Positions 1 to 11,300 of a DNA stretch of 64,000 bases are shown piece by piece. The stretch covers positions 256,417 to 320,416 of the forward strand of contig VZRZ01008729.1 of NCBI GenBank assembly GCA_013398175.1, given 5' to 3'. The position numbers were made by a program, and so were the translations under genes. The DNA comes from Climacteris rufus. Its lineage: Eukaryota > Chordata > Aves > Passeriformes > Climacteridae. Each line of letters opens with the position of its first letter. Position 1 is the stretch's first letter. Below the pieces are notes generated by a model, which worked only from the letters and a program-made list of their open reading frames with translations, was not told the DNA's origin and searched no databases.

Positions 1-67
1 AGCTTCTAAGCTGATAATATATGGACTCTGTGGTAGAGATGCTGATGATGTGTCTTATCAGGCTGAG

Positions 68-232
68 CCCAGAGAAACTGTGGCTGTCCCATCCCTGGAA
101 TGTTCAAGGCCAGGTTGAACAGGGCTTGGAGCAACCTGGTCTAGTGGAAGGTGTCCCTGCCCATGGCAGGACGTGAAATGAGATGGGCTTTAAGGTTTCT
201 TCTGACCCAAACCATTCTACGATTCCATGAAT
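68..232 (+). mobile_element. CR1 non-LTR retrotransposon, 3' end fragment
   Basis: This is a truncated CR1 LINE end in sense orientation. It contains the CR1 core 'GGCCAGGTTGAACAGGG', then 'GGAGCAACCTGGTCTAG' and 'CCCTGCCCATGGCAGG', and finishes with the diagnostic tail 'CATTCTACGATTCCATGA'. Only about 165 bp of the 3' end remain, as is usual for 5'-truncated avian CR1 copies. No coding capacity is left. Divergence from the other copies in the window suggests an old insertion. Confidence 0.93.
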
Positions 233-349
233 CACCACTTTTTTGCTGGCTGAGCTCCAGCGAGGGGTGAGTGATTGCATTCGGCTTTCCTTGCAGCCTT
301 GCATTGTTTAGCTGCTTTTGGTGCACCTTTGGACGAGAGCACAGGTGTG

Positions 350-712
350 ATGGGGAGAGGCTGAGGGAGCTGGGGGGACTCAGCCTGGAGAAAAGGAGGC
401 TCTGGGGGAACCTTCTGGCTCGCCACAGCTCCCTGACAGGAGGGTGAAGCCAAGGGGAGGGTCGGGCTCTGCTCCCAAATAACAAGCGACAGGACAAGAG
501 GAAAAGGCTTCAAGCTGTGCCAGCTGAAGTTTCAGTTGTCCAGCTGCCCAGGGCAAGTAGTGGGGTCCCCATAGTGGGAGGGACTTAAAAACCGTGTGGA
601 TGTGGCAACTGGGAACATGGCTTAATTGTGAGCTTGGCTGTGCTGGAGAAACGGGAGGAACGGTTGTACTCCATGATCTTGGCGGGCTTTTCCCAAGTAA
701 ATGATGCCATTT
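350..712 (+). mobile_element. CR1 retrotransposon fragment, second subfamily
   Basis: A longer CR1 piece in sense orientation lies just downstream of the first. The 5' part has 'GGAGAGGCTGAGGGAGC' and 'AGCCTGGAGAAAAGGAGG', followed by 'GCGACAGGACAAGAGG' and 'CTTCAAGCTGTGCC'. After a short deletion it continues with 'TTAAAAACCGTGTGGATG' and 'GGGAACATGGCTTAATTG', ending near 'CATGATCTTGGCGGG' and 'AAGTAAATGATGCC'. The 3' end type differs from the copy at 68-232, so these are two insertions. The degraded copy at 60912 belongs to the same type. Confidence 0.85.
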
Positions 713-715
713 TCG

Positions 716-850
716 GGGCTGTGGGTGAGAGGCGGCGGGCCCGGGCCTGTCCCGTAACGGGCCTGCTGCGGGGAGCGCGGGCTGCGCGGGCCGCGGGGGG
801 CCCCTGCCGGGGGCGGCCGCTCACTGCACCCGGCCCCACAGCGGAGCCAG
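716..850. other. Short CpG-rich GC patch next to a CR1 end
   Basis: About 135 bp of very GC-rich DNA with many CpG dinucleotides (for example 'GGCGGCGGGCCCGGGCC' and 'GGGGGCGGCCGCTCAC') begins where the CR1 tail ends. Flanking DNA on the right is AT-rich. It is too short for a typical CpG-island promoter. It ends in 'CCCCACAG', which resembles a splice acceptor, but no convincing exon follows. It may be captured GC-rich sequence or a small CpG cluster; no function is assigned. Confidence 0.4.
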
Positions 851-1927
851 CACCTCATTCCAGGGAATTATTCTGCTGAGTGCTTGTTTTTAATGTAGTC
901 TTTTCAATTCAAACCCAATCGGTTATTTTTCCCGCAGTGCATTCAGGTACACTCTGTATGTATTTACCTGCATACACTGCTAGTTAGGCTCTTTTCGTGA
1001 ACACCTTGATCCCGTGTTTTCTCATTTCCTTGCTCCAAAATGGGTTGAAAAGCCACATGTGGATAGGAACCAGAACCAGGTCTCCAGGAGCATTGTTTCA
1101 AATCCTCCTGCAGTCACCGACTTTCTAGGTTACTTGTTAAATTTGGCTTGTGCCCACCTGTGTTTTCCTGCCATGGTGAGGGCTTGGCAAGCTGGGGCCA
1201 GCGACTGAGTGTGAAGCACTTGGATACTGTGGTGACAAGGGCTATGTTTGTGCTCAGGGAAAAAGGAATTTAGGGAGAGCTCTAGCCCTGCAAAGCAGAT
1301 GTGTTGAAGAACACATCATGTATGAATCTCTTTTAAGTGCCCCCAAAATTTACTGAAGATATTGCCAGTATCTCACTAGCAATCGAGGCCTCCCATGGGG
1401 ACTGCTCCAAAGCGTGCCGAGCTTGGCTCACTCTCTGCTCCGTAAGTTAGCAAGGAATGACTTCCAGAGCCCTGCTGTGCTGCTTCTGCTCCTGCATTTG
1501 CAGGAATCGCAGCAAGAGTAGAGAATCCACCCAGGGCTGCTAAACACAGACTTAACCCCTTGGGAGGGGTCCGAGCTACGAGTCAAGTTGGGAGACCACA
1601 GATGAGAAATATGAAAGACTTGGAAAGCTCAGCTGCGGGAGAGAACAACAGAGGGAGGATACTGCCAGAGAGGCAGCACCTTGTTTGGGTGCTGTGTTGG
1701 ACTGTGAGTTGTATAGGTTTTCCTGGGCATTGGCATCACAGCAGCAACAAGGATTTCTTTCAGTGGAAGCAGGATGGGCTTTCTGGATCTATAATGTTTA
1801 AAGACCACAACTGATGTCTTAATCTCCGGAGACTTGTGAGGCTATTTTTTTTAATGTCATGATCCCTATGTTGTAAGGTTTTAGAGAATCCAGGGTTTTC
1901 ATTTTAATTTTCCCCTCCTTCCTGTAG
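851..1927. other. Noncoding stretch, presumed FREM1-like intron
   Basis: Unique sequence without a recognisable exon, RNA gene or repeat. It should be the end of the intron preceding the CSPG exon at 1928, whose acceptor is preceded by the pyrimidine-rich tract at about 1900-1925. An 84-codon opening at 1560-1814 has no family resemblance and was not called. Confidence 0.6.
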
Positions 1928-2072
1928 GACTGATGCTGCTGTACATGCATAATGACACAGAAAGCCTAGAGGATAGTTTTACCATGCAGCTGACAGATGG
2001 CAAGCGCACAGTCCAAGGGACACTTTATATCTACATCATGCCAGTCAACGATGAAATCCCTCATCTTTCCAG
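1928..2072 (+). CDS. FREM1: FREM1-like internal exon A (end of a CSPG repeat)
   Basis: This is a 145-nt internal exon of a FRAS1/FREM family basement-membrane protein. These proteins are secreted and assemble into the Fraser complex that links epidermis to dermis. It is bounded by acceptor 'CTTCCTGTAG' and donor 'CCAG/GTTAGC'. Read with codons starting at 1930, it is fully open and shows the end of a CSPG/NG2 repeat: a 'YMHNDTESLEDSF' segment (the family's Y-x-H ... DSF pattern), then 'MQLTDGK', then the linker 'PVNDEIPHLS'. The exon needs one base from the preceding exon and leaves two bases (AG). These are completed by the A that opens exon C at 5059, giving Arg. The upstream exon is outside the window. 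Assignment to FREM1 rather than FREM2, FREM3 or FRAS1 rests mainly on the partner exon B. It is intact here, but because exon C is frameshifted the gene may not produce a full protein. Confidence 0.82.
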
Positions 2073-5058
2073 GTTAGCTATCTAAGTGACATTCAGTGCA
2101 TAAAGACCTACAAAGAGAAAAGAAACAGAAATGGAAGCAGCCCATCTCAACACCAGCATCTCCAAGCCCACCCACAGTAGGGAGGAGATCTGGCTTCCGT
2201 TGCATGGGTTGTCCCTGAAAACTGGTTCATAACAAGGCTGTGCTCTCTGCTGCCTAGTACAGGACTGTGACAAGCCACACAATACCGTCCAGCCAAATCC
2301 ATTCATGCAGAAAAAGCTGATTTCTGGTCTCTGAGCAAAAGCTTCTTTGTATTTAAGTTAGTGGCAAAACTCTGCTTGTCTTCCATTAGGCCAGAGTCGC
2401 TCCTTTTTCACACTCTGTATCTCCCTCCCACTTCCTTTATTCTCTTCCGTATGTTTTCTCCATTCTCTTTAATCTATTTTTAACAGTGAATCTTGTTGGG
2501 AAGAACATGGCATGGGGGTTTTTTTTAATATTTAAGGTCCAAAGCCAGTTGAAGGCAGTGTTAATGCTCATGCTCCTTTCAAGAGAGCCAGAGTGCCATC
2601 TCTGGGAATAAAGCTTCAAAGAGGGGAAAGCTACATGGAGAATAATATTAATTAATTGTCTCTCACTGCCAGCAGTGAAGTCCTTCTGACATCCTTCCAC
2701 CACAAAATAGTCTATCATAAGGTTTTGAGTGTCATGGGAAGTCTGAAGCCTGTCATGAGCATTTTTTTTATTGGTCTGAGGAAGAAAGAGGAAGAACCCT
2801 GGCATGTTGTGAGACTGGGATGCAGGTGATGTGGTTTCACTTACTTCATGACAGTAACACATTTTGTCCTAATTTGGGTTTCTACTCTTGAGAATTTACA
2901 AGCTGAAAAATAAAATAAATTCTGTGGACCTGCTGAATCCTTCCAGAAATGCCAGATCAAGTATATAAAAAGAAGAATAAAATATTTATTTTACTTCTTG
3001 CCTTATGCAGACCCTTTAAAGACCTCCATGGGCTATAGAGAAAGAAACACCAGCAAGGCATGATGATGGGACAACATCTTCTTCAGTCACAAAAGTAGTT
3101 TATGGAGGTAAAAATAACTTCTATTATTATCCTGCAAGAATATTTAGGGCTTGCAAAACAAAACTTTTGTCTCAAATTTGTATTCAGATCCAACTCTTCC
3201 CACTAGTGGGGTTTGAATCCTGGCAGGGCGTGAGAAACCTGTTGGATCACAAAATACCTGGTGAACTCTAGTTGTGTACATAAATACAAGCCTTACTTTT
3301 GAGGCAGAAATCGGTTCACATATGGAATCCTATGTTGCTCTGACTGGGGCCCCTTTTCTGGGTTCTTTTTGAAGGGAAGAGCAGAAAAATCTATTGTGGT
3401 TGCCCCTCTCTGGAGGGGAGCAGCAGCCCATGGTGTGCGCAGAGGGGCATTGATGCTTGAAACAGCTTTGGTTTGTTTCCCAGAGCATCACATGTGTAGT
3501 TTGAAAAATTTCATAGAAGTAGTAAACAACAAGAAGTTATAAAATGGACACAAGTCCCTCCTTCCTACCAGCATTTACTTAGGATCTTGTGGGTAAGGAG
3601 CCATCAAACCTCTTGGGGGGAACACTGCCAGCCTGCCCGTTCCCTCTTCAGCCAGCTCCTGTCCTTGCAAGGCTTGGCCTGCTGCTCTGTCTTCTCCTTC
3701 ATCCTGCTCTTTGCCTACTCCTTTAGTCTGATTTTCTTAGGCTTCATGTCTTTACCTACTTTCCACCAGTTTTTCCAATTTCCCTCTCACTGTCTACCTG
3801 AGGAAGGTTCCTTGCTGCCATTTCTGTTTTCATGCACATGAAACAGCTTTCCTGGATCCATATGTTCTCTCCTTCCTACTGTAAGCAAACCCATAGAGAC
3901 ACCCCTTATTTAATCTTTAATTTCCATGTTACTTTCAAATCCATCAGAGGCGAGCTTCATATCGCAAATCTTTTTTATATATTCCCAGTCCATGGATCAA
4001 ATTGAGCCCTTTTGTAAGGGAAGGAATTGTGCCTGTATTACCATTTTCCACCAAGCCATGGAGCTGGAAGTGTACTCTTCTTCCACATAAAGCCATGAAT
4101 CCAACTTGTAGTTTCATCAAAACCTGTGAGGCTGAAGGGCAACATAAGAAAAAATCACGTGTGCATACGTGGCAAAGCTTTCTGTCCCAGTCCCACAGGA
4201 GCAGATTTGTTGAAATGTTTTTAAAAAATTCTATCTGCTCCATGCTAAAAGAAGCCTGTTCATGCTTAATAAATTGGAGAAATTGCTCACAAATACTTCA
4301 TCCATATGAAAGTGCGAGCCCTGTACTGCTGCCAAGAGACGTGAGACCTGTGGTGTCGTGCCGAGTAAGTGATGGTCACACGAATTAGAAAAGCTTAGGT
4401 ACAGATCCCTCGCTGCCACAGTTTTCCCCAAGATGTGAAAATATAACAGGGAAAATACTAAGCAGCATTCAGTCTTTCCAGCCAAATCTGCCTCTTTTGG
4501 ACACAATCATGGGCCGCGTACCAAGCGGTGTAAGAGAGACCAAAATAACATCTTTAAACAATCTGAGCTCCCTTTTCTACCACTTTGAAATTAGAAGTAA
4601 CTAAGAAATAAGGAGCCTCAGGAGGGGCTGCTGCCTGTCACCCTGTGCTGGGTGCTGTACCAGCACATCACTGCTGTTCCTACTGCAGGTCATGCAGAGA
4701 AGCCAATGGCCTTTCTTGAAGCTGGGGCATGCATTTTAATTATTTTTACCCGGCTTTGTGATTTTAACTAATTAAAATCCTTAGTAAGTTGCTTTTCCCA
4801 CAGTAGCCTTGAGAAGTCTCTTAGTTCCTAGGCACTCCAACTTCCATTTTGAGGAGAAAGGATGGCACTGGAAATGTTGCTCTGAGTTTGGACAAGAGAG
4901 TGTGTGAAGCAAATAACCTCTGTGCAATGTGGAAGCATGAGGAAGTCTGGCTCAAATCATTAAATCCTCCTCTCTTAAATGGGCAGTGACTGCTGCTGGT
5001 TTGTTTTTTCACCAGCATCTCACTTCTTGTTTCTTTTTAATTTTATTTTTTTTCCTAG
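2073..5058. other. Intron between FREM1-like exons A and C
   Basis: About 3 kb of unique, moderately AT-rich DNA. The donor GTTAGC at 2073 and the acceptor 'TTTTTTTTCCTAG' ending at 5058 match in phase (two bases plus one base), which supports direct splicing of A to C. I see no other exon, RNA gene or clear transposon. Open frames of 60-141 codons on both strands (for example 2437-2862 minus) have no recognisable domain. Confidence 0.6.
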
Positions 5059-5195
5059 AAATACGGGTTTGGAAGCTGAAGCAGCTGACAAAAGCTTTTT
5101 CCAGTGCTGGGTCAGAATCAGACACCAAAGATGCTCCAGGGGGAGAACTTCACCAAACTGTCCCCACGTGCCCAAATCTGCAGCTGGAGGCAGCA
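5059..5195 (+). pseudogene. FREM1: FREM1-like exon C with a frameshift (start of next CSPG repeat)
   Basis: This is the next exon after A. Its acceptor (polypyrimidine tract then CCTAG) and its single leading base restore the codon left by exon A, giving the repeat opening R-N-T-G-L-E-x-E, as in the 'RNxGLE' start of FREM CSPG repeats. The frame with codons from 5060 then loses similarity at the A run 5090-5093. The frame one base later continues the repeat: 'FSSAGSESDTKDAP' resembles the 'xSSxxLxxxDxDTP' core, and 'PNLQLEA' resembles the 'PxxGQLQL' strand. One extra A, or a two-base loss, at about 5087-5096 explains the switch. Without correction the exon runs to a premature stop in either frame if read through. 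The 3' border is uncertain; 'GCA/GTAACT' at 5195/5196 is the best donor but weak. This suggests a decaying gene or an indel error in a homopolymer. The homology call is firm in family, less so in the precise gene. Confidence 0.7.
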
Positions 5196-6186
5196 GTAAC
5201 TTTAGGGCTTTTATTTCTCCTTTTTCGTGGGGATGAGTGAAAATTCCAGTCAGCTCCTGCAGCAGCAGGCTTGTTGTGGAAATGGTTTAGTTTGTGACTT
5301 GGCTTGGTTGATAGGACAAACAGCAAGATCAAACACAGGTTTTTATTTGAAACTTCCTCCTGTGTTGAGGTAGCTCTGGAAGGTCTTTTGCAGGATTTCT
5401 TTCTTGCTTCCTCCTTGCCTTTGCTTCACGGTGCCCATAGCCTCTGTCCCTATCCCACTTGGAGGCAACACAACACACCTATGGAACACCAGGGCAAGCT
5501 AGAAGCCATCCTGAAGCATCACCCTGCAGCATCCCAGTGGGGGAATAAGTCAGAGGGAAAGTTTTTCCTCTTGAGTTCAGACCCTAGAAACTACTTCTTG
5601 CTGCACATCTCCCTCCACCATCCCTCTCTATAATGACACATTTTAGCTGACTTTTATATTGGTTCACTAAGCCACTGTGCTGTCTTCTTCCTTTTATAAT
5701 TAAGCAACTTGAGAAATCCTTTGAGGTCAATAAATTCTGAGGAGGCTTACATAAAACAGAATATAAAGTGGAGAGCCCTGCCATCAGAAGCCAGTAAAAG
5801 TCAGTGACACCTCTGCAAATGGCATTATGTCATTGCCTAATATTAGTAAGAAACAGTAAGATTATGTTTTTTGTTCAGAGCTATAAAAAGTAATGAGTCT
5901 CACATAATCTACTGAAAGGAAGGGGTGGGGAGAGAGCAGGGGGGGAAAGGTGACTGGAAAAGTGAACTTCCATTTTTTTGGGCATCCTGAATGCATTAGT
6001 AAATCTAGCTCGTTACAGCCAAATAGACTTTAATGTGCTTTGTCCTGTGAATTTAATTTATTTTGTTTTGCTTTGCTTGCCGGGAACACACATACACAAA
6101 ACCTTTCAGGAGTCAGGTGGTCTCATTTCAGTAACTACCACATAATAATCAGAAGCCGGAAAATATTACAAGGAAGCCAGAGACGG
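5196..6186. other. Noncoding stretch after exon C
   Basis: Unique sequence. The missing second half of the CSPG repeat (normally with an FTQxxVD motif, a Y-x-H motif and a DG motif) is not readable here in any + frame. A 109-codon opening at 5304-5633 has no similarity to that repeat. Confidence 0.5.
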
Positions 6187-6463
6187 ACTCTTCATCAGGA
6201 ACTGTGGGAATAGGACAAGGTAATGGGTGAAAATTTAGGTTAGATACATGGAAGAAATTCACCTCTGTGAGGATGGTTAGGCACTGGGAAATGTTGCCCA
6301 GAGAAGCTGTGTCTGCCCCATCCCTGGAAGTGTTCAAGGCCAGGTTGGATGGGGCTTGGAGCAACCTGGTCTAGAGGAAGGTCTCCCTGCCCATGGCAGG
6401 TGAGGTGAAATTGGAAGAGCTTTAATGTCCCTTGCAAACCAAACCATTTTGTGATTCTGTGAT
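6187..6463 (+). mobile_element. CR1 retrotransposon 3' fragment
   Basis: A sense-orientation CR1 copy. It starts near 'TCATCAGGAACTGTGGG' and 'AATAGGACAAGG', then runs through 'GGAAGAAATTCACCTCTG', 'AGTGTTCAAGGCCAGG' and 'CCCTGCCCATGGCAGG', and finishes in 'GTGATTCTGTGATTATG'. It is about 277 bp, 5'-truncated and noncoding, and lies inside the putative FREM1 intron. Confidence 0.93.
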
Positions 6464-7496
6464 TATGGGGTGGATGATGGCATTATTCATCCTGGGTCAT
6501 GATACAGTGCTGCGAGTGTCTTGGATGCTGCTGATCCCAGATTGATGAAGCCCAAGACATTATTCTCAATCTTCACAAACAGGGTGAAATATTTCAGATG
6601 CTAAATATTTACTTTCTCACCATAGGAATGTATGTGCCCAACCAACAGATCTGTGGAGTCATTCATTTCAGAAGAGGGAGGAGTGACCCTCTAAGGGAGG
6701 CTTTGTACTCCCAACCTGAATACACAGGTTGTGTGGGAGTTAAATACGAGCTGTGAAGGGCTGGAGATGCAGCAGAGCACTGCCCTGCTTCAAGCCAGCA
6801 TGTTTCTGAGCAATAATCTCTAATAAGGACCAGGCTTTAAAGGGACAGCCAAGCAAGGGTTGGCTTTCATCCTGCTTGGTCCTGGTGAAGGTGGAAATCT
6901 TCAGAAGGGGCTGGGAAGAGAGCCTTGTGGACTGCACTCAGTAAATACCAGTACTGAATCAGACTTGGACTGAGGGTGGGGAAATATTTTAGCAGTGATA
7001 TTCTGCAACCAAAGGATAGGAAGGTTTTTTTTCACACACCATAGCTGTTCACTAATGCATGCATGAACTAACTGTCCTTTCTGTCAAGCGCCTTCATTAG
7101 TATTCTTTTTCTTTCTTTACTGGCGTTAGATTGAGAGAGAGATTATACCAAAAGTTGGCTGGCTATCAGTTGGTCCAATTTTGTGTGTTTTAAAAAGTGT
7201 GCTTTTTATAGGGCTAAAAATTGGTCCAGCAGCAGCTACTAGGGCTGGTGGGTGTTAGCTCTCTCTTTGGGTCCCAAATTCATTCTCATGTGCCATGGGA
7301 TATTAATCTCCAATATGTACAAGTTCCTCAAACACCACTGAGTTTTTTCTAGAGCTCCTGAGTGCTCATGAGTGGGGAATAGTGCAAGAGCTGTCAGTGA
7401 CAGCTACTGTCAGGATGCAAAATAATCCATATCAATTCATGGAAAACCAATAGATATGGTGGCAGCCCTAGGAGGTGCTTCAGCCTGTCAATTTAT
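6464..7496. other. Noncoding intronic stretch
   Basis: Unique sequence with no exon, RNA gene or repeat that I can support. Short openings on the minus strand (for example 6740-6937) lack any domain. Confidence 0.5.
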
Positions 7497-7640
7497 AAAT
7501 CACAGAATAATTTAAGTTGGAAAAGACCTCTGAGATTGAGTCTAAACCTTGAATTATCACCACCTTGTCAACTAGACCATGGCACTAAGTGCCATGTTCA
7601 GTCATTTCTTGAATGGCTCTGGGTTGGAAAAGATGCAGTT
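7497..7640 (-). mobile_element. CR1 retrotransposon fragment, antisense
   Basis: The left edge 'AATCACAGAATAATTTAAG' is the reverse complement of a CR1 tail. It is followed by 'TTGGAAAAGACCTCTGAG' and 'CAACTAGACCATGGCAC', typical of the CR1 3' region in the minus orientation. Similarity fades after about 7640. The copy is noncoding and diverged. Confidence 0.8.
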
Positions 7641-10499
7641 TTTAATGCACAAAGTGACATCCTGCTCACTTCTGCTCCTCCATGCTCTAGTGGCACCACA
7701 CTCCTCCTCAGGTTGCCTCTGTCCTGCTTTCCCTGCATATGTCTGGAGTGAACCATCTCTGTGTATTTCCAAGAGATTGCTACTATTTCCTAACTTGCCA
7801 TCCTGATGCCTCATAATTTTTCTTGCCTTGCTATGGGTGACAAATACAAATAATCAATAAAGGGTGACCTCCTGATGGCCATCAGAGCTGCTCTTGCCCT
7901 TTTCTCTCTTTCCTTTCTGAAATTTTATGCAGGAAGTGAGGACCTCTGGATTTGCTCAGAGTAGAAAGGTATGGGGTCACATAGCAGGTGCATGTCGGCT
8001 CAGCACCTCTGATAATGTCAGCAGGGGCTGCCAACCCTCCAGAAATCCTGCTTGGCCCACAGCATACGTATGGTGCACAGTTTTATAGCCCACACACCAT
8101 TGATCCAGGGCTTTCTGGAGTGAGCCAGTGCTGCACAGTTGCTCTCCACATGTGTCGCAGGTTTGGCACGTCTCCGAAGAGTTGGACCCTGCTTGTACGT
8201 GCTACTATGAACGCACCCGCTGCAGACAGCTGGGAAGCCCCCGCCAGCCAGATGGTCAAAAAGCTCCCTGCACCTGAATCCTTAAAAGCATTTGTTCTCC
8301 AAAAAATTGTTTGTTCTGCAAAAAGGGCTTAGCTGAGACGTGGGCAGCTCTGGCTCTGTGCGGGGGGCTGGTGCGTGAAACCACACCGTGTCCCTTTGCC
8401 CATCCGCTGTGAGCGTTGCCGTGTCACCTGGGGTGTGAAGCTGCTGCTTGTGGTGTCTAGACTTGTGATTACTGAAAATTAATTAAACTGAAGGAAATTA
8501 GGCTGGAAGGGGAGTAGGCTCCTGGGAGGGGAAAATGGAAGAGAAAATAGGATACTGGTGTTAACCCTTTCCAGCTACTGATATTTAATAGGAGTGGCTC
8601 ATAAATGATCTCCAGGCCACTTGAATCCATGCAGACAGAGGATTGGTGTGATTTCAGGCGCTCTGCTCTTTACACATTCAGATTCCATGCAGGCAGTCCA
8701 GGTGGGATGAGCACATCAGAAATGGACAGCCCATTCTCCCTCTGCCCATGTCTTTTAAGTCACTTTATTGTTAGCCAGACCTGAAATAACTTGCAGATCA
8801 GCAGTAGGTTTGAAACGAGCTGGTGTGACAGTGGATAAGGTCAGGGGAACAGGGATGCTTGGATATAATCCAATAATTAATCAGAGCTTTATGGGGACAG
8901 GATGGGAGGCTGGATGCACAGCAGAGGGAGGTGTTTGCTGGTGGACTGGTCTCCTCTTGCTTTTGCATAGCCTTTTACCTGCTCTTCTGTCTCTTAAAGT
9001 CTCTCATAGTCTCTCTTATATAGCTTTTCAGCACGGTATCCGAGTGCTTTGTGCCTTCCCCTTGGCACACAGCCACCGTCTGGCTAGCGAGCAAGTACAA
9101 ACTGTAACACCTGGGTGTCAGCTATGAACATTAGGGTGTGCTACAATGGACCCATCTGTAGTACTTGGCACATGCCGGAGATTTTTATGTGTGGTTGGCT
9201 GAAAAGCAGGATCAGAGAGAGAGAGGAGGGAGAGCAGGGGAAGAGGGCTCCGCTGGGCATGCGGAGAACATCATTTTGGCAAAGGTGCCAGCAGGTTTCC
9301 ATGGGCTTGTCTGCTTCTTCACTCAGCTCATACATTCAATAAAAATATCCAGGTTGATTCAAAGAAAAGTAGGAGTAGATTTCCCCAAAGAGCAAGCCTA
9401 GAAGCCTCATTCTTTGTCTCTGGAGAACAAGTCTTATGCTATAACTAGATTTAATAAGAATACATTTAATAGTAATAGATATAATAAAATCCTGATTTAA
9501 TAATACTTAGTTTTATTGTTCTTCCATGTGAATTGGGTGCTGTTGACTGACCCCCTGAGCACCACAGGTTTTCTAGGTACGTTTGGAGGGAGGAGTGCTC
9601 TGGTTTTCAGACTGTGGCAGCTTTGACAATGTTGTGTCCTGGAATATATTTCATTTGGGAGAATATGGACAAGGGCTGCCTTTCCTATTTCCACACGTAT
9701 GTCTTTAGTCTAAAGAGTCATGATAGTTTCCAGTCTTTTTCAATGAATGGAAAAAACATGTCCCCATCTAAAAATGTCTATGTATCCCTAAGAAATCCCA
9801 GGAAAGGTAGGAAATGAGTTTACAGCAGTAAAAGGAGCCGTAGCTTATTGCATCAGGTTCAACTAACTGAAAACTGCAGTGCACTGGAAAGAGAGGAAAC
9901 ATTTCTTTTTCCTCTTTATGTGGCACTGATGTGTTTTAAAATGCATGGGCAAAGTTTGTAGTTTATTTCCTCCAAAGGGGCCAAGTCCTCCTGGCATTCT
10001 TATGAACAAGCTCATTAGAATAAAATCCATTATGCGCATAACTAATGACACAAATTTACAAATCTGTTGACAATTATGACCACATCCCTCATTGCATTTG
10101 CTTGTAGCTCACTGAAGTGACCAGGTGAAGGAGTTCAATCCAGAAGTTTTACAGCTCATGAGCTCCGAGTGCAGCCATGTGAGATTATTTCCCAACTGGA
10201 TTACAAAGCTGTCATTAGGCAGGGCAGTTCGGGAGGACCAGGGCACGAGACCGTAAACTGTCCTCTGGAGACTTGAAGTAATTTTGAAGGCAGGGTGAGA
10301 TATTCCTGGCTGCAGAGACCATTATGTATATTTTTTTTTTAAGCTGGGGAGGGAGGTAACACATGCACATGCACACAAAGCAGGGCTGTTCCAAGTAGTG
10401 CCTGGCATCCTCTGGAAATGAATAGAAATCAAATTGAGATGCTGGTATCCTCTGAGTGTTAAATATTTCCAAGTTCTTGCCAGGCAAGTATAATTTATT
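7641..10499. other. Noncoding intronic stretch
   Basis: About 2.9 kb of unique DNA. Open frames of 110-120 codons (7988-8332 and 8768-9127, both +) show no CSPG motif or other known domain and have no matching splice sites, so they are treated as chance openings. The missing FREM1-like exon between C and B was looked for here and not found. Confidence 0.5.
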
Positions 10500-11300
10500 G
10501 AATGTAGGTTTTGTGAAATAGTGCTCCTGTCAGGGGGAGATTGGCACCAGAGAAATGAAGGCGGCTAATTCTCAGGGGGTCCTCCCTGGCAAAAACCCTC
10601 TATTGAGTCCTCATGCTACTTGTGCTCATAACTGCCGAAAAACCAGGAGTGCCATCTGCAAACTGTGATTCATAAACACTCTGTCAGTCTGCCATCTACC
10701 CTGACATCATAAAATAACAAGAAGCAGCATTGTAATAAAGAGAGGAGGTTTGCAGTCGACCAATTAAATGCATCTAATTTATTTCTGTTACAGCTGAGGC
10801 TTTATTTATTAGTAAACAGCTGCATTTGTTACACTTTTTCCCCCCCGCTTTTTTTTCTCTTAGTAGGAGTGTGCCAACTGGCACTTTTGATAATACATTA
10901 ATCCTAAATAATCATCTGGGTACTTCATGGTTCGTAGGGGAAAAAAAATAGGAAAAAAAAAAGGTTATTAAAAGTTAAAATGTAACCTTGCAAGGAGGCT
11001 GGAGAGCACTTCTCTGCTGCGGGTGTGCATGAGTTATGGTGAGCTTAAGTTTGCAGGCCAAGTCCTACACTCAATTTACACCTGCGAGTAACCGGTGCGA
11101 CAGCCAGCTGAAAGGGCTATAAATCCAGGAGCAGGATCTGGCCCTGTGCATATTTTTTCTTTAGGACAGCCTGGTTTTGGTACAAGAGGAGCATTTTGTG
11201 TGTTTGGTTTACTTGCCTTCTCATTTCTCAGTGCTAACTTGATTCTCAGCAAAGCTAAAAATCTGCTAATTGGTTGTCAAAGTCTAATTAGCTGATATTA
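10500..11300. promoter_or_regulatory. Possible conserved noncoding element(s)
   Basis: This repeat-free block has the look of vertebrate noncoding regulatory DNA. It has many homeodomain-type core motifs (for example 'GACCAATTAAATGCATC' near 10760 and 'CTGCTAATTGG' plus 'GTCTAATTAGCTG' near 11265-11295), alternating AT-rich and moderately GC-rich stretches, and no extended ORF on the + strand. It ends at a run of about 15 A. Conservation cannot be measured from one sequence, so this is an inference from composition. Confidence 0.3.

Noticed and set aside
141..513. Overlapping minus ORFs at the window start
   Set aside because: They read through antisense CR1 sequence.
7988..8332. 114-codon ORF as the missing FREM1 exon
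   Set aside because: Checked for FTQ, Y-x-H and D-G motifs of CSPG repeats; none present.
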